Assembly (NCBI GenBank): GCA_905182995.1
Contig: CAJJDP010000076.1
Span: forward strand, 8,356 to 72,355
Length of the DNA: 64,000 nt
From: Paramecium octaurelia
Lineage: Eukaryota; Ciliophora; Oligohymenophorea; Peniculida; Parameciidae
Reading direction: 5' to 3'
Below, one piece after another: positions 12,111-25,800 of the stretch. Numbering within the stretch: the stretch's first letter is position 1; each line of letters begins with the position of its first letter. Below the pieces are notes generated by a model. It was not told the origin of the DNA. It did no database searches and saw only the letters and a list, made by a program, of their open reading frames with translations. Both the position numbers and the translations under genes were made by a program.

Positions 12111-13539
12111 CAGCTGTTATAGTATTATTTTCAAATATAATATATAATTTATCAGTTTAAAGAAAATAATATAATATCAAGTTTGTATTATATTTTCAAA
12201 TAATACTGAAAACAGATATGTGCTTTCTGATCAATTAAATGGTGGTTAAATTTATCATAAGTTTAAATGAAGATAAAATTTAAATAACATTGTTGTAACT
12301 AAGCCAAAAATTTCTCCAAAAAAGAAATTTCAAACCTGATAATTTTATGACAATTATTTGTTAAATATGAATAGACTCATAAATAGCATTTAATATTAAC
12401 TTTGATAATATATAATAAAATTAAAAATCATAAATTAAATTACAAAAAAAAAATTATGGATTCAAAATGTCCATTTCTCATAAATGGAAATGTTACTTTA
12501 AATTAGAGTATTTCAAATTTATGAGAGGATCTTTAATCAACACCTGATTCACACAATTCAGATAATTTTGTATAAATAAGATAGTTATAATTACTTCTAA
12601 TCTGCTGGCTCTAATGGTTTCTTTGTATAAAATAATTCTTTACAAAATTTTCTCGATCGATTTGAAATAATTTAGATTATATAACTAATTCTGATTGTGA
12701 TACAAAATCCCTAAATTTAATTAAATGAAAAATTCAAATAATGAATGGCTACTCAATCCTTTCACTCAATATCTAGCCATGCAGAATATTGTTTAAAATA
12801 AAATGCTAAAGAGAAGAGATTTGATGATTTCAAAAATTAGTTATTTACTATAACTTTATTGTCTAATTCTTGATAATGGTCAAAGTGATAAATTCTGTAG
12901 TAATTGATAAAATTAATGTCTTTATTGTTTTTAAGGTACTCCAATTTTGATCTCATCAATATGAGTAACATGATACTCATAATAAATATTCAGATGTTAG
13001 TATTGATGAATTTTGCTTTGCCAAAAAATTATTCCTAAGTCTCTAACTAAAGAATTAATTGATGCTATATGAATAGAAATTTTTTGTGAATTTTTCTATG
13101 AATTTTAGATCCCCAATTTTCAAGATTTTATGATTAAATAATTTATATATTTTTATAAAATTTACCACTGGACTTGCCTTCTTTTGATATGTCTATCATT
13201 ACAAAGAAACTGAATGGAAATAGATCATTTTATCATTTGAAATTCTGTTAGAAAGTTTTGGATTAAAATAATGAATTTTCATTAAAAATTAATTTTTTGA
13301 TCACATAATTTTCTTAATATCAATATATTATTTAGTATGATTTTTCTTTTATTTCATTTAATCAACCTCCTTTGTTTAATATCTCAAATCCTGATATTAT
13401 TTGTAAATACAGACTCGTCTTATTATTCTCAAATTTTTGATTAAATGGTATTAATCCAATTAATCATGAATTCATAAAGATGTTTAAATAGTATAAGGAA
13501 TTAATCTTAAATTTTAGAGTAAATTATATTGTAAAATTT
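12111..13539. other. No resolved gene; one 60-codon ORF
   Basis: AT-rich stretch. A plus-strand ORF from ATG 12725 to TGA 12905-12907 reads NNEWLLNPFTQYLAMQNIVQ, and the same frame resumes after the stop (QNQCLYCFQGTP). It may be another relic. Nothing else is supportable. Confidence 0.3.
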
Positions 13540-14118
13540 TCAATGGCTTACTTGCTGTGCCTTTATTATTAGACATAGATTCTTTATAAACCCTATATTT
13601 AAATTATATTTATACTTGAAAGTGTGGGATTATCTGTATGCCATACCCCGAGAAATAATATCTATTTAGTTATGGCATTCTTTTAATAATACTACAGTTA
13701 TCAAGAACAATAACAAAACTATCATTATAATGTCATCTTAACATTTTACTTAACCGATTAAAAATTTCTGAAAATATTTACTGCTCCAAGCATTAACTTT
13801 TTATTTTGGTAAATATAAATATAATCTTGGAACATTTTTTAGTTAAGCACTTGAATTTACCAGTTCTATGTCATCAATGAATATAAAATGCACATTTATT
13901 AATTTAAAATTATTTTAAATACTTTTCATATATTATTCATTATTTTGCAAGTCCTCTATTTCCATATTCGTCTATTCCTTTTTAATCCACTGAATTTGAT
14001 ACCCCGTAGTTTTCGTATTTATCTAAATAACCCTTATAATACAATCAAACCAAATATGGCTGCAATAAAACCTACCTTTATGTTTTATTTCTTTTATTTG
14101 TTATTTTCTTCTTACTGG
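13540..14118 (-). CDS. Possible hypothetical protein
   Basis: I do not recognise this gene. A minus-strand frame is free of TGA for about 193 codons and ends at TGA 13540-13542. The first unambiguous in-frame ATG is at 13963-13965 (142 codons); an upstream exon may exist. The sequence includes a polar N-terminal part (KKEQTNMEIEDLQNNEQYMK), a hydrophobic segment (IIMIVLLLFLITVVLL) that could be a membrane helix, then a basic tail. The overlapping plus-strand ORF at 13945-14166 is judged the shadow. Confidence 0.3.
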
Positions 14119-14739
14119 TCATTTTTTATTTTAGGTTTAAGTTTATTATTTTATAAATCCAATTAATTCAGAAGAATCTGTAATTAATCTTATCTATTAA
14201 TTGTTTTTTAATTAAGGATCTGTAATTTCTCTTTTGAAAAATATTTTTCAAAGAATTACATTGTTAATTGACATGTACTCAATTGAATTTCGGCCTATTT
14301 GTATGAGAATGTTTTTTCAAAGCCACTCTATGAATATCATCTTTTGTTCTACATAATAAATCAATCTGAGGGAACTAATACCCTTTAACGTAAATCCTAT
14401 CGACTTTGATTTAAGCGAGCCAATGGTTCTATTGCTTTTTCAAAAGCTGATTTATAATCAAAAAATAACTATTCAAATAAAGGCTGTTCGTTATTTTGTT
14501 GTAAAATACATCACGTATAGCTATCTGAAATTCTGATGCCACCACATAAATATTTTTGCATTTTAAAATTTAGGACCTGCCAAGATGTATAACTAATTTT
14601 ATTTTATTAAGTTTGAAGATAAAATTATACTTTTTAATCCAAATTTTTCAATGTGGAATAAATAAAGCATTTAAATACAACCTTAAAGCAGTAGAATATT
14701 TAAATTATTATAGTAATATATAATATCTATTTCTAATAT

Positions 14740-16232
14740 ATGTTCGTCATTTCACCATCAAGAACTCTAGAATCTAACAAACTTTAGAATTAACATGAAA
14801 ATTTGTTTGGAGCTTTGCAATATTTACTTTAAAGCAAAGTTGAGATTGGATATTCTGATCGAAGTCCATTATTTAAACAATTAATATACCTAATAAAACT
14901 TGAATAATTAGAATTAAACTATTTAGAAATCTTAATAAAAAAAGATTTAATTCTAAAGTATTTTCTAACTTAAAATGAAAAAAACTCATTTATATATTCA
15001 ATGATGAAGCAAGGCAAAAATTATTAAAGTTTTGGTACCCTAAAATATTAGATTATTGTTAACCTAAATCTACAATTTGAAGTTTATAAGCGATTAGTTA
15101 AGATGATTAATTAGCTTAAAGGTATTGATTGGGAAATTTAACTTGAAATATAAAAAAATGGATCTTCACTAGAATATTACCCATAGAAATAAAATTGTAC
15201 AAAATGTTCTCAAACTGATTCACTGTAGATTTTATCTCCTTATAAACCATATGTGAATCCTTTTGAATTACCTATAATCCTATTTGAATAAATGCCATAT
15301 ATTATCGTCGTCACTAATACAGAAATTCACAAATTACTCGGTGAATTAAGTGAGAGAGTAGAATAATTTTTTTAGTATTATTGTTACAATAAGATAATCC
15401 TTATAAAGATGAGAGTTTTGATCTATTTATTAAAAAAATATTGAATTGTAAATTGAATCTATTTGATTTATCAACATTAGATTTGAATGGTATGAGAAGA
15501 AAAATAATGTTATATAATTGCTTTGGTAATTCTAAGAAAATTATAAATAAATACTAAAAATAAAGAATTTCTTTTTCACCAATTTAATTAATTTCTATTT
15601 AATTATTCTTATTTTAAAATAAAAATTTTATTGTAAAAAGATATCAAGCTTTAACACAAAAATATACCAAAACTAGATAAAATAGGAATGTTGTAATACT
15701 TGAAATTAAAATTTATAATATAGTGTATTGTCCCATCCAGAATGTTGAGTAATTTATTTGGAGTAAGAAATATATATAAAGTATTTAAAATATTAAAACA
15801 TCCATCTTAAGTTTATAATTTGAGCATGGTTTAAAAAGTTTCAAGGAATTCAAATTTATATATTAACTGAATTTTGGTTTCAAAATAGAAATATTGATGA
15901 GAAAATAATCTAAAGCAATTCGAGAAGATTTAATGCGCATTAGACTACCTCATTCTATAAAATATTTTGCATACCAATCTATAAGCTATAATGGCACAAC
16001 CACATTACAATAAAAATATTTTTTTCTTATTTTAAGTTTTGAGCCTATCATAGATGAGAGCGATATATTCAGAAACATTTCCAGATCCTCGAGTGAGATT
16101 ACTCAAATTATTAAGATTGAATAGAGTAATGTGAGAAACTTTGAGTATTAGCTACTATGGAAGGAGTTTAGAATTAATAATTAGGGTCTCTACCCTTATT
16201 TATATGATTAAATAACAATGTTTTAAAAATGA
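14740..16232 (+). CDS. Uncharacterised protein, about 488 codons
   Basis: I do not recognise this family. ATG at 14740 (MFVISPSRTLESNKL) opens over 200 codons without TGA. Features include a helical stretch (LFKQLIYLIKLEQLELNYLE), a CTKCSQTD segment and a Pro-rich region (SPYKPYVNPFELP). A 26-nt intron at 15350-15375 (GTGAGAG...TTTTAG) joins a second exon (LLLQQDNPYKDESFDLFIKK) that stays open to TGA at 16230-16232. The first two-thirds looks solid; the last 200 codons, shared with the next duplication, are less certain and another exon structure is possible. Confidence 0.45.
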
Positions 16233-18986
16233 TTATTTAATAAATGCCATTTATCGATTTTAAATCATCCACATTATAAATGTTTTTGTTTTTTTTATTA
16301 GGCAGCATCATTCAGAATTCTAAGAAACCTAAGTTATCTAGACTCTAAAATAAGAGTCATTGAGTTGGCATACATTTATTTTTTTCCCTTGTAAAATGAT
16401 AATAACAGTAATAGATTTAAATTAAATTAAAATTCTTGATAATTAAAATAAAGTTAAGGGAGTATGTACCAAAATGTAGGATGATGTAATTGTTAGGAAC
16501 ATATTGGAGATTAAATACCTTCTTATGCAAAAGGTAAGGTGGTACTGATAGGAATTTCACCAACTATAATACAAATTGAACTAGGCCCAATCTATGTTAC
16601 TGCTGAGATTATTTCATGAGAGTAAGTGTATATAGCCAAGAGTGGAAGAATAGGAGAAGAACAAAAGAGTAGGAGGTAAACACAAAATGGGCCAGATGCG
16701 AGTTGATACATGGGATAACGAAAAGGGCTTTCAAAAGAATAAGTAAATCCATGGGAAGTAGTAGGGAACTCGATTGATAGTGATGGGATAGAAAGTAGAA
16801 ACAGAAGAGTAATTCTATGATTTAAAAATAAAATATGTATAATGGTATAGCGATCTACTTAAATCTAACTAAATTTGTTATATTAAAATAGAACCAATTT
16901 TTTGAATTATTCTCCTACAACCATGGATGAACAGTTAGGGAAGGGTCAATTATGCTATCTCAATCAATAATTTAATTTTGCCTGATCCATTAAAGTGGGA
17001 ATCACAATCTAGGGGTAATACAAACTGGTGAAAGGTATAGTTCCTGGACAGAAGTTGTTTTGAATTGGAGACGTAGTTATACAATAATAGGGTTAATCAG
17101 TAACATCGATGTCAAGAGGATTGCTGAAAAAAATAGTTTAAGTCTAATTCAAGTGCTGGAAAGGGACTTTACATGAGAGTAGTCGCGGTTGAAAAATTTA
17201 AATAGTTAAAGACGCTCCAAAAATTTATTTATTTAAGGAGGCTCCTACTGTATGCATCATAAATTATCAAACACGATGTTAACAGTATTCTGATTCCAGT
17301 ATCCAAACATGGGTTCCTCATATTGATTTCTATTAGAGTAATAATAATAATATNAGTGTATTGTCCCATCCAGAATGTTGAGTAATTTATTTGGAGTAAG
17401 AAATATATATAAAGTATTTAAAATATTAAAACATCCATCTTAAGTTTATAATTTGAGCATGGTTTAAAAAGTTTCAAGGAATTCAAATTTATATATTAAC
17501 TGAATTTTGGTTTCAAAATAGAAATATTGATGAGAAAATAATCTAAAGCAATTCGAGAAGATTTAATGCGCATTAGACTACCTCATTCTATAAAATATTT
17601 TGCATACCAATCTATAAGCTATAATGGCACAACCACATTACAATAAAAATATTTTTTTCTTATTTTAAGTTTTGAGCCTATCATAGATGAGAGCGATATA
17701 TTCAGAAACATTTCCAGATCCTCGAGTGAGATTACTCAAATTATTAAGATTGAATAGAGTAATGTGAGAAACTTTGAGTATTAGCTACTATGGAAGGAGT
17801 TTAGAATTAATAATTAGGGTCTCTACCCTTATTTATATGATTAAATAACAATGTTTTAAAAATGATTATTTAATAAATGCCATTTATCGATTTTAAATCA
17901 TCCACATTATAAATGTTTTTGTTTTTTTTATTAGGCAGCATCATTCAGAATTCTAAGAAACCTAAGTTATCTAGACTCTAAAATAAGAGTCATTGAGTTG
18001 GCATACATTTATTTTTTTCCCTTGTAAAATGATAATAACAGTAATAGATTTAAATTAAATTAAAATTCTTGATAATTAAAATAAAGTTAAGGGAGTATGT
18101 ACCAAAATGTAGGATGATGTAATTGTTAGGAACATATTGGAGATTAAATACCTTCTTATGCAAAAGGTAAGGTGGTACTGATAGGAATTTCACCAACTAT
18201 AATACAAATTGAACTAGGCCCAATCTATGTTACTGCTGAGATTATTTCATGAGAGTAAGTGTATATAGCCAAGAGTGGAAGAATAGGAGAAGAACAAAAG
18301 AGTAGGAGGTAAACACAAAATGGGCCAGATGCGAGTTGATACATGGGATAACGAAAAGGGCTTTCAAAAGAATAAGTAAATCCATGGGAAGTAGTAGGGA
18401 ACTCGATTGATAGTGATGGGATAGAAAGTAGAAACAGAAGAGTAATTCTATGATTTAAAAATAAAATATGTATAATGGTATAGCGATCTACTTAAATCTA
18501 ACTAAATTTGTTATATTAAAATAGAACCAATTTTTTGAATTATTCTCCTACAACCATGGATGAACAGTTAGGGAAGGGTCAATTATGCTATCTCAATCAA
18601 TAATTTAATTTTGCCTGATCCATTAAAGTGGGAATCACAATCTAGGGGTAATACAAACTGGTGAAAGGTATAGTTCCTGGACAGAAGTTGTTTTGAATTG
18701 GAGACGTAGTTATACAATAATAGGGTTAATCAGTAACATCGATGTCAAGAGGATTGCTGAAAAAAATAGTTTAAGTCTAATTCAAGTGCTGGAAAGGGAC
18801 TTTACATGAGAGTAGTCGCGGTTGAAAAATTTAAATAGTTAAAGACGCTCCAAAAATTTATTTATTTAAGGAGGCTCCTACTGTATGCATCATAAATTAT
18901 CAAACACGATGTTAACAGTATTCTGATTCCAGTATCCAAACATGGGTTCCTCATATTGATTTCTATTAGAGTAATAATAATAATAT
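15722..18986 (+). repeat. Direct 1,632-bp duplication around N (artefact)
   Basis: Bases 15722-17353 recur at 17355-18986 with one N at 17354 (offset 1,633). The right-hand part of each copy also belongs to the next duplication, so 16100-17353, 17733-18986 and 19178-20431 are three copies of one segment. Confidence 0.93.
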
Positions 18987-20621
18987 TAATTGTTTTTGTA
19001 AAATTATTGATACAAAGTATGTGATTTATAATCTGTAAGTATTTAAAACAACATTTGTTTGTTATAAAAGAAATTTTAATCAACACACAATCGCTTATGA
19101 ATATCAAGAAGTCAACCTAAGTGGTTTCTAATTTCTCTAGGTAGAGGCTTCTAATTCTTTCTCATCAACGAATCAGNTACTCAAATTATTAAGATTGAAT
19201 AGAGTAATGTGAGAAACTTTGAGTATTAGCTACTATGGAAGGAGTTTAGAATTAATAATTAGGGTCTCTACCCTTATTTATATGATTAAATAACAATGTT
19301 TTAAAAATGATTATTTAATAAATGCCATTTATCGATTTTAAATCATCCACATTATAAATGTTTTTGTTTTTTTTATTAGGCAGCATCATTCAGAATTCTA
19401 AGAAACCTAAGTTATCTAGACTCTAAAATAAGAGTCATTGAGTTGGCATACATTTATTTTTTTCCCTTGTAAAATGATAATAACAGTAATAGATTTAAAT
19501 TAAATTAAAATTCTTGATAATTAAAATAAAGTTAAGGGAGTATGTACCAAAATGTAGGATGATGTAATTGTTAGGAACATATTGGAGATTAAATACCTTC
19601 TTATGCAAAAGGTAAGGTGGTACTGATAGGAATTTCACCAACTATAATACAAATTGAACTAGGCCCAATCTATGTTACTGCTGAGATTATTTCATGAGAG
19701 TAAGTGTATATAGCCAAGAGTGGAAGAATAGGAGAAGAACAAAAGAGTAGGAGGTAAACACAAAATGGGCCAGATGCGAGTTGATACATGGGATAACGAA
19801 AAGGGCTTTCAAAAGAATAAGTAAATCCATGGGAAGTAGTAGGGAACTCGATTGATAGTGATGGGATAGAAAGTAGAAACAGAAGAGTAATTCTATGATT
19901 TAAAAATAAAATATGTATAATGGTATAGCGATCTACTTAAATCTAACTAAATTTGTTATATTAAAATAGAACCAATTTTTTGAATTATTCTCCTACAACC
20001 ATGGATGAACAGTTAGGGAAGGGTCAATTATGCTATCTCAATCAATAATTTAATTTTGCCTGATCCATTAAAGTGGGAATCACAATCTAGGGGTAATACA
20101 AACTGGTGAAAGGTATAGTTCCTGGACAGAAGTTGTTTTGAATTGGAGACGTAGTTATACAATAATAGGGTTAATCAGTAACATCGATGTCAAGAGGATT
20201 GCTGAAAAAAATAGTTTAAGTCTAATTCAAGTGCTGGAAAGGGACTTTACATGAGAGTAGTCGCGGTTGAAAAATTTAAATAGTTAAAGACGCTCCAAAA
20301 ATTTATTTATTTAAGGAGGCTCCTACTGTATGCATCATAAATTATCAAACACGATGTTAACAGTATTCTGATTCCAGTATCCAAACATGGGTTCCTCATA
20401 TTGATTTCTATTAGAGTAATAATAATAATATTAATTGTTTTTGTAAAATTATTGATACAAAGTATGTGATTTATAATCTGTAAGTATTTAAAACAACATT
20501 TGTTTGTTATAAAAGAAATTTTAATCAACACACAATCGCTTATGAATATCAAGAAGTCAACCTAAGTGGTTTCTAATTTCTCTAGGTAGAGGCTTCTAAT
20601 TCTTTCTCATCAACGAATCAG
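17733..20621 (+). repeat. Direct 1,444-bp duplication around N (artefact)
   Basis: Bases 17733-19176 recur at 19178-20621 with one N at 19177 (offset 1,445). Together with the previous pair this gives three tandem copies of a segment of about 1.25 kb. Two successive failed contig joins explain it. Confidence 0.93.
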
Positions 20622-20720
20622 CTCCTGGAATCGATGACATGGATAGGAAAAATCCTCATTGCAACATCTCAAATCGATACAAGTTTCTAATATAAAGATC
20701 ATTATAGAGTCACGATCTGA
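20001..20720 (+). pseudogene. Coding-like locus with internal TGAs
   Basis: The most complete of three assembly copies. ATG 20001 starts MDEQLGKGQLCYLNQQFNFA. The frame is interrupted by TGA at 20061 and 20139, yet continues sensibly after each (SIKVGITIQGQYKLVKGIVP; IGDVVIQQQGQSVTSMSRGL). A 27-nt intron at 20257-20283 (GTA...TAG) joins a 145-codon exon (KIYLFKEAPTVCIINYQTRC) ending at TGA 20718-20720. I read it as a recently decayed gene of unknown function. Caution: parts of the antisense strand also form a long frame with a plausible 29-nt intron, so strand is not certain. Partial copies lie near 16923-17353 and 18556-19176. Confidence 0.35.
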
Positions 20721-21421
20721 ATCTTCCTTCCTGAGAGATCTAGGATATAAAACAGACATATTTTCTTTTAAATGATTTTTAAAACATACTCTCTTAGCTG
20801 TAAACATTCACCTTACACCTAGCACTAAAACAACTGGAAGAAATAAAGATGAATCTAAAATAAACTAAATTCATTGCCTGATGATCAATAATAATAAAGA
20901 ATGGAGGTTGAATTTATATAGAATGAATTCGATAAATTCTCTGATACAAACCACCTTTTCCATATCCTTTAGTATTCCTAACAAGTTCTCTTTAAAAGAC
21001 CTATTATCATGTAAGTTACTTAATAACTCTCCGAAGTCCCTGAAAGTTATCATTTTAATATATGTGTGTGTATATATATTAGGTTTGCTTAAAGTCCTGG
21101 ATTCTATGATATTTCCTTATTGATTATAAGATCATAATTAATGCGAACTTAACCTATGTTATACAAAGTATGCAAATCATTTTCATTCTCCAAATAATCA
21201 AAGGAATTTTAAGATTTTGTTGCACACCCCAGAGACCTATCAAGAATGTAATCCAAGTTTAAAATAGAAATTTAGTTTGTTGCTATATATGAATTCTAGA
21301 TACTTTTAATGGAGTATATTACATTACCAAAGTAATTAGAAATTTTTGAATTAATTTTTATTTAATGAATTGTGCTTTTCTTCCTCAGTTCAAACATTTA
21401 ATAAAAAAACAAGATGAAAAT
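20721..21421. other. Overlapping short ORFs, strand undecided
   Basis: Minus-strand ORFs at 20610-20807 (polar SLRKEDSDRDSIM) and 20871-21053 (charged MITFRDFGELLSN), and a plus-strand ORF at 20881-21123 ending in TGA, overlap one another. The two minus ORFs share a frame but are separated by TGAs, only one of which fits a 24-nt intron. I cannot choose a gene model. Confidence 0.3.
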
Positions 21422-21720
21422 ATGGGCAATCAAAGAAATTTTTGCATTAATATATAAGAATGTTATATTGATGAATATAAAGTAGGGAGGTGGGATAAAT
21501 GGTTCAATTAATGTGGACATAAAATAACCTAATTTGATTATCATTAAATCTTTTTAGTGATGGTCGATTGTTTGATGAAGCAGGTCTAGATATAGAGATT
21601 GGAAAACGAGTTGATTATTTTGAAAGATTTGAGAATGATTCCTAAGTAACATATTATGGTGCATATGTAAAATGAAACAACTAAGGATATGAGATATTTA
21701 ATTTCATGTTTTGAGAGTTG
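21422..21720 (+). pseudogene. Relic of GKW/MORN-like repeat protein
   Basis: Two short pieces match a repeat common in Paramecium proteins, in which blocks of GGGxYDxxGxKxGKWxxL alternate with QVTYxGxYxNGKKVGRWD. Near 21470 the plus strand reads DEYKVGRWDKWF. Near 21559-21672 another frame reads FDEAGLDIEIGKRVDYFE and NDSQVTYYGAYVK, then TGA at 21673-21675. The expected linker is missing and the frames differ, so this is a truncated, decayed copy. Family assignment is from memory of the motif, not a search. Confidence 0.45.
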
Positions 21721-22825
21721 CAGAGAATTTGATTTGCCTAGAAAATTAGACAAAATTGATTATATCTTCATCAATATTACCTAGATCTTTTTTCCAATAA
21801 ATTAACCTTATCTGAAACTAATTCAATTAAATCTTCACGCAATTTCAAATTCCCTATAAGTAAATAAAGTCATCATCAATTATAGAATTCTCAGATACTT
21901 ACAGTTGCTTATTTTAATTTAATCATCTCAACCTATCATAATGAAGTTGTTTGTAATAAAAATAAGAAATTTCTAATTTCTGAATTTATTTATATCAACA
22001 TTAAAATTAATTAACATGATTCTAAGAAGAGACTATGGTGTTATCCCATGGTAAATATATGGATACAATAGTTACCTACTTTTTCTTCTTCAGAATACAG
22101 ATTATTATTACATTATAAGAATCATACAATATACATTTTTCATCACTTCTTTATGCTGCGGAGGATTAACATTCAAGTATTTGTGTCACTTCTTAACAAA
22201 TTATATTTTCCTTTAATTTGACAAAACTAGTCCTTTTGACCTTTTGGATTTTCTTCCTGAATTTTAACAATTAGATAGCTGAAGAAAATTTCAAAGGTAC
22301 AAAAAATCTACAATTATGAAATTTATATCTGGCAAAATCATAGCTCGTGATAGAAACATGAAAATAATGTCTCATCCATTTTGATATTTTTTTGGATAAT
22401 CATTTATTTATTTCTATAAAGTTAATAATTATAAATAAGTTTTTGAAGTTAAAATATTCAATAATTTTATATAAATTTACTAGTTTTACAACTTACTCAT
22501 ATCAATTACTTAATTTCAAGGTGTTAATAATAACAGAACTATGCTTCTACTCGCTAAGTAATGAATTTATAGTAGTTAATTATTAATACAGAAATAATTT
22601 AACTATCCTAAACGGTGAGTAACGGATGAAAATTTTTATAGCAAAGTTTTTAAATTTATAAGCAATTGTAGACATTATCACTCAAAATTTGCCTTTAAAC
22701 TCGAAGAAATTAGAAATCAAATTAGTATTGGTGATGTAAACTGAATCTTAAGTATGTTTAGGAAATATTGAATTGATTCTTGAATTAATACAATATTATT
22801 TATAAATAACTTTGAATCGACATTG
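21721..22825. other. No resolved gene
   Basis: One plus-strand frame stays open to TGA near 22280, but it overlaps the relic upstream in the wrong frame and shows no domain. I see no RNA gene or repeat. The right end presumably holds the promoter of the giant gene that follows. Confidence 0.35.
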
Positions 22826-25800
22826 ATGCTTATCAACTTTTTTGAATTGATGCTTTTCATCTTATTATTTTAGTAAGGAAAATACATATTTTATAGATGT
22901 GCACAAAATTATTGCAAATTTTCAACCTTTCACCCTCTCTTAGGTAAAAGCAATAGTTAGTTTTCTATCGATTAAGCCTTAACTTAAGATATCATTTAAG
23001 GAAAGACAAATACTGGGTCTGGGGTTTGGATGAATTATTAACCATTGACAAAGATGGGAGTGCTATGTAAAGACTGATTTTATCATATTCTAGCGAATAG
23101 AGTCTACTAAGATTTCAGTAAACTAAAGGATCAAAGTATTATAGAAGGAGGTCAATTTATTTATTCAATTGAGTAAAGCAATGATAAATTTACATGGTTG
23201 GTGGTTTCAGCTGATATAGATTCAAATAAATAAGTAATTAGTCACAAAGTATTTTATTCTTTTAAGACTTTAATCAACACTTTATCTTTCGAATTTGATA
23301 TTTTTTAATATGAAGGTTAATGGATATTGTTTTATTGTTATTTTGACAATATTAAAAAATAAACTCTCATAGGATTTTACAATTCTAAAGAAGCTTTATC
23401 TATATAGGTTATAGATGATTTACCAAAATATGTATAAAAATTAAAACATAAAGTGGGAAATGTTTACTCCTATAAGAATTAGGATGGTAATTTGATATTA
23501 TTAAGCCAATTCAAGGGATCTCTCACTAGCATGTTTTCAGCTAAGTCGTTAAATGTTTTCTTAGATATAAACTCTTGCGCATCAAGTTTGTACGGTTATA
23601 TAACTTGTTATGAGAGAACTTATGCAATAGGTGAAAATAATCAAGAAATGGATGGAAGTTAATATATTAAAATTTCAACTCAAGAAATTTAAACGTCTTA
23701 ATATATTTTTAAAGGTTGGATTATGTTAGCACAAACAACATAAGCTTTTTTGGAGACTACTATTTTTCGAGTAACTGTGAATTCAGATTATGGCGATGAT
23801 GTTAAGATAGGAGATAGAGATCTACTATTAAAATATTACTAGAGTAATGTACCTAATGAGAATGGATTTGAAATATCAACTTATTCGTATGAGTTTCCCA
23901 TAAAAAAGAGATACCAGACAAATGAAGATGATTAAATCAGATAATTTGGAGACGAATATTCAGTTTTGTTAGTCCAATGGCATTATTTTATCTATGAAAT
24001 AGGAACAGCAAATAATAACGAATAGCCAGTGTTTTCGATATTTTTTCCTTCGATTGATTAGGTTCGCTCCTTTACTTGGAGTAAAACAATACGTCATTTT
24101 TCTGGAACTTAATTTTATATTTTTTTAGGTGGTGATGATTATACTACAAAGTACTTAAGAGGATATATTAGTGATGTTTCATTTGAACTCATATGTGAAC
24201 CAAAAGGAGATGTCATTCAACCTACATGTCATTATTCCTGTTTAACATGCGATGGGCCAACAAAATATAACTGTATAACCTGTCCCGAGTTAAGTTTTAG
24301 ACAACTTTCAAAAAAAGATAAAACTTGTGCGTGTTAATAAAGATATGTAGATAAATAAGATGTTTAAGAATGCTAATCTGTTACTCAAGCATTCCCTCAG
24401 ATATGGAGATTGGAAGTAGAACTAAGTTGTTAGCAAATAGGCTACAGCAGTTGCAATTAGGATAGTATCGAATGTAACTTTGGCTATTTCTAATATTAAA
24501 ATACTTGTGTATAATGGTATTTATAGAATTATTATAAAAGCCCTTTTTACTATGAGGTCAGTTAAGGTACATAAATGACTTGTTTAGATTGTTTGGTAGC
24601 ACCGAATTAATTTCGAACAACATTAACTTGTAAAATGATGGCACAGACTTACGAATCAAATTAAGACTATTTATTTTAAGAATAATAAAGAGACCAAAAT
24701 GATTATCTATTTTATATCATGGTAACTAATGTAGATGGAAATCATGAACTTAAATTGTGTGTAGGCTGCATTAATAAGGAAACATGCAGGGATGGTTATT
24801 ATCTCAAAGATTTAGAATGTAAGCCTTGTATACATGGATGCATGAAATGTGAGAATTCATTTGTATGTGAAAGTTGCTTTTTAAATTATCACTTAAGTAA
24901 AGAAAAATTCTGTTTAGAATGCATCAATTGTTTAATTTGCACAACCTACAATGACGCATCATATATATGTAGTAGTTGTTTAGATGATTTAATTTTGATA
25001 AATAATCAATGTAGCAGTTGTGGGGATTTTTGTCAGGATTGTGATCATTATAAATTCTGTAATTATTGCTAAGGATCACCCTCTTAATATTATTTATCCA
25101 TGGATGGGCAGAATTGCAGTTAATGTAATATTGAAAATTGCTTATACTGCTTTGATTACATCCTCAATGGTGGTCTATTACAAACAACCTTAGATATCAA
25201 TTTTAAAGTGATAGATTAGAATTTAAATGAATTGAAGGTAGGTTGCGCTTTATGTAAAGAGAATTACCATTATAATTAAAACAATCAAAAATGTGAATTA
25301 AAAGAATTAGATGATGATTGTTAAAATGCTATTATCTAAAATGAGGATTTAAAGAAAACTTGTCTTATCAGTAAAACAAATCAAGATGCTATTTAGATAT
25401 CAAATTGCTCAATGATCCCAAACTGCTTGTCTTGCATCTATAATTACTTTGAAGGTGAATCATTTTGCATAGTATGTGAAGATGGATATTATTCAGCAGT
25501 CCTTACTGGTTAATGCATTGAATGTGGTCAAAAATGCAAGACTTGCATTTAATAGAATAGCAAGTATCGAGATTATTGGAAATGGAGCATTAAGGCTTTT
25601 TATAAATTTGTTATTAATCATAATAATGATCACCCGTTTGAAAATTATGCATCAACAAATTCTGAACCAGATTTGAATTTAGTATGCAAATCATGTCACT
25701 ATGGGTACATTTTACATGAATAATAATGTATAAAGGATTGTGATTCAACTTGCAATAAATGTGAAATTATTAATGGAAAAACTACGTGTATTTAATGCAT

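Noticed and set aside
23075-23077. In-frame TGA early in the giant gene
   Set aside because: It lies within a canonical 27-nt GTAAAG...TCTAG intron (23067-23093).
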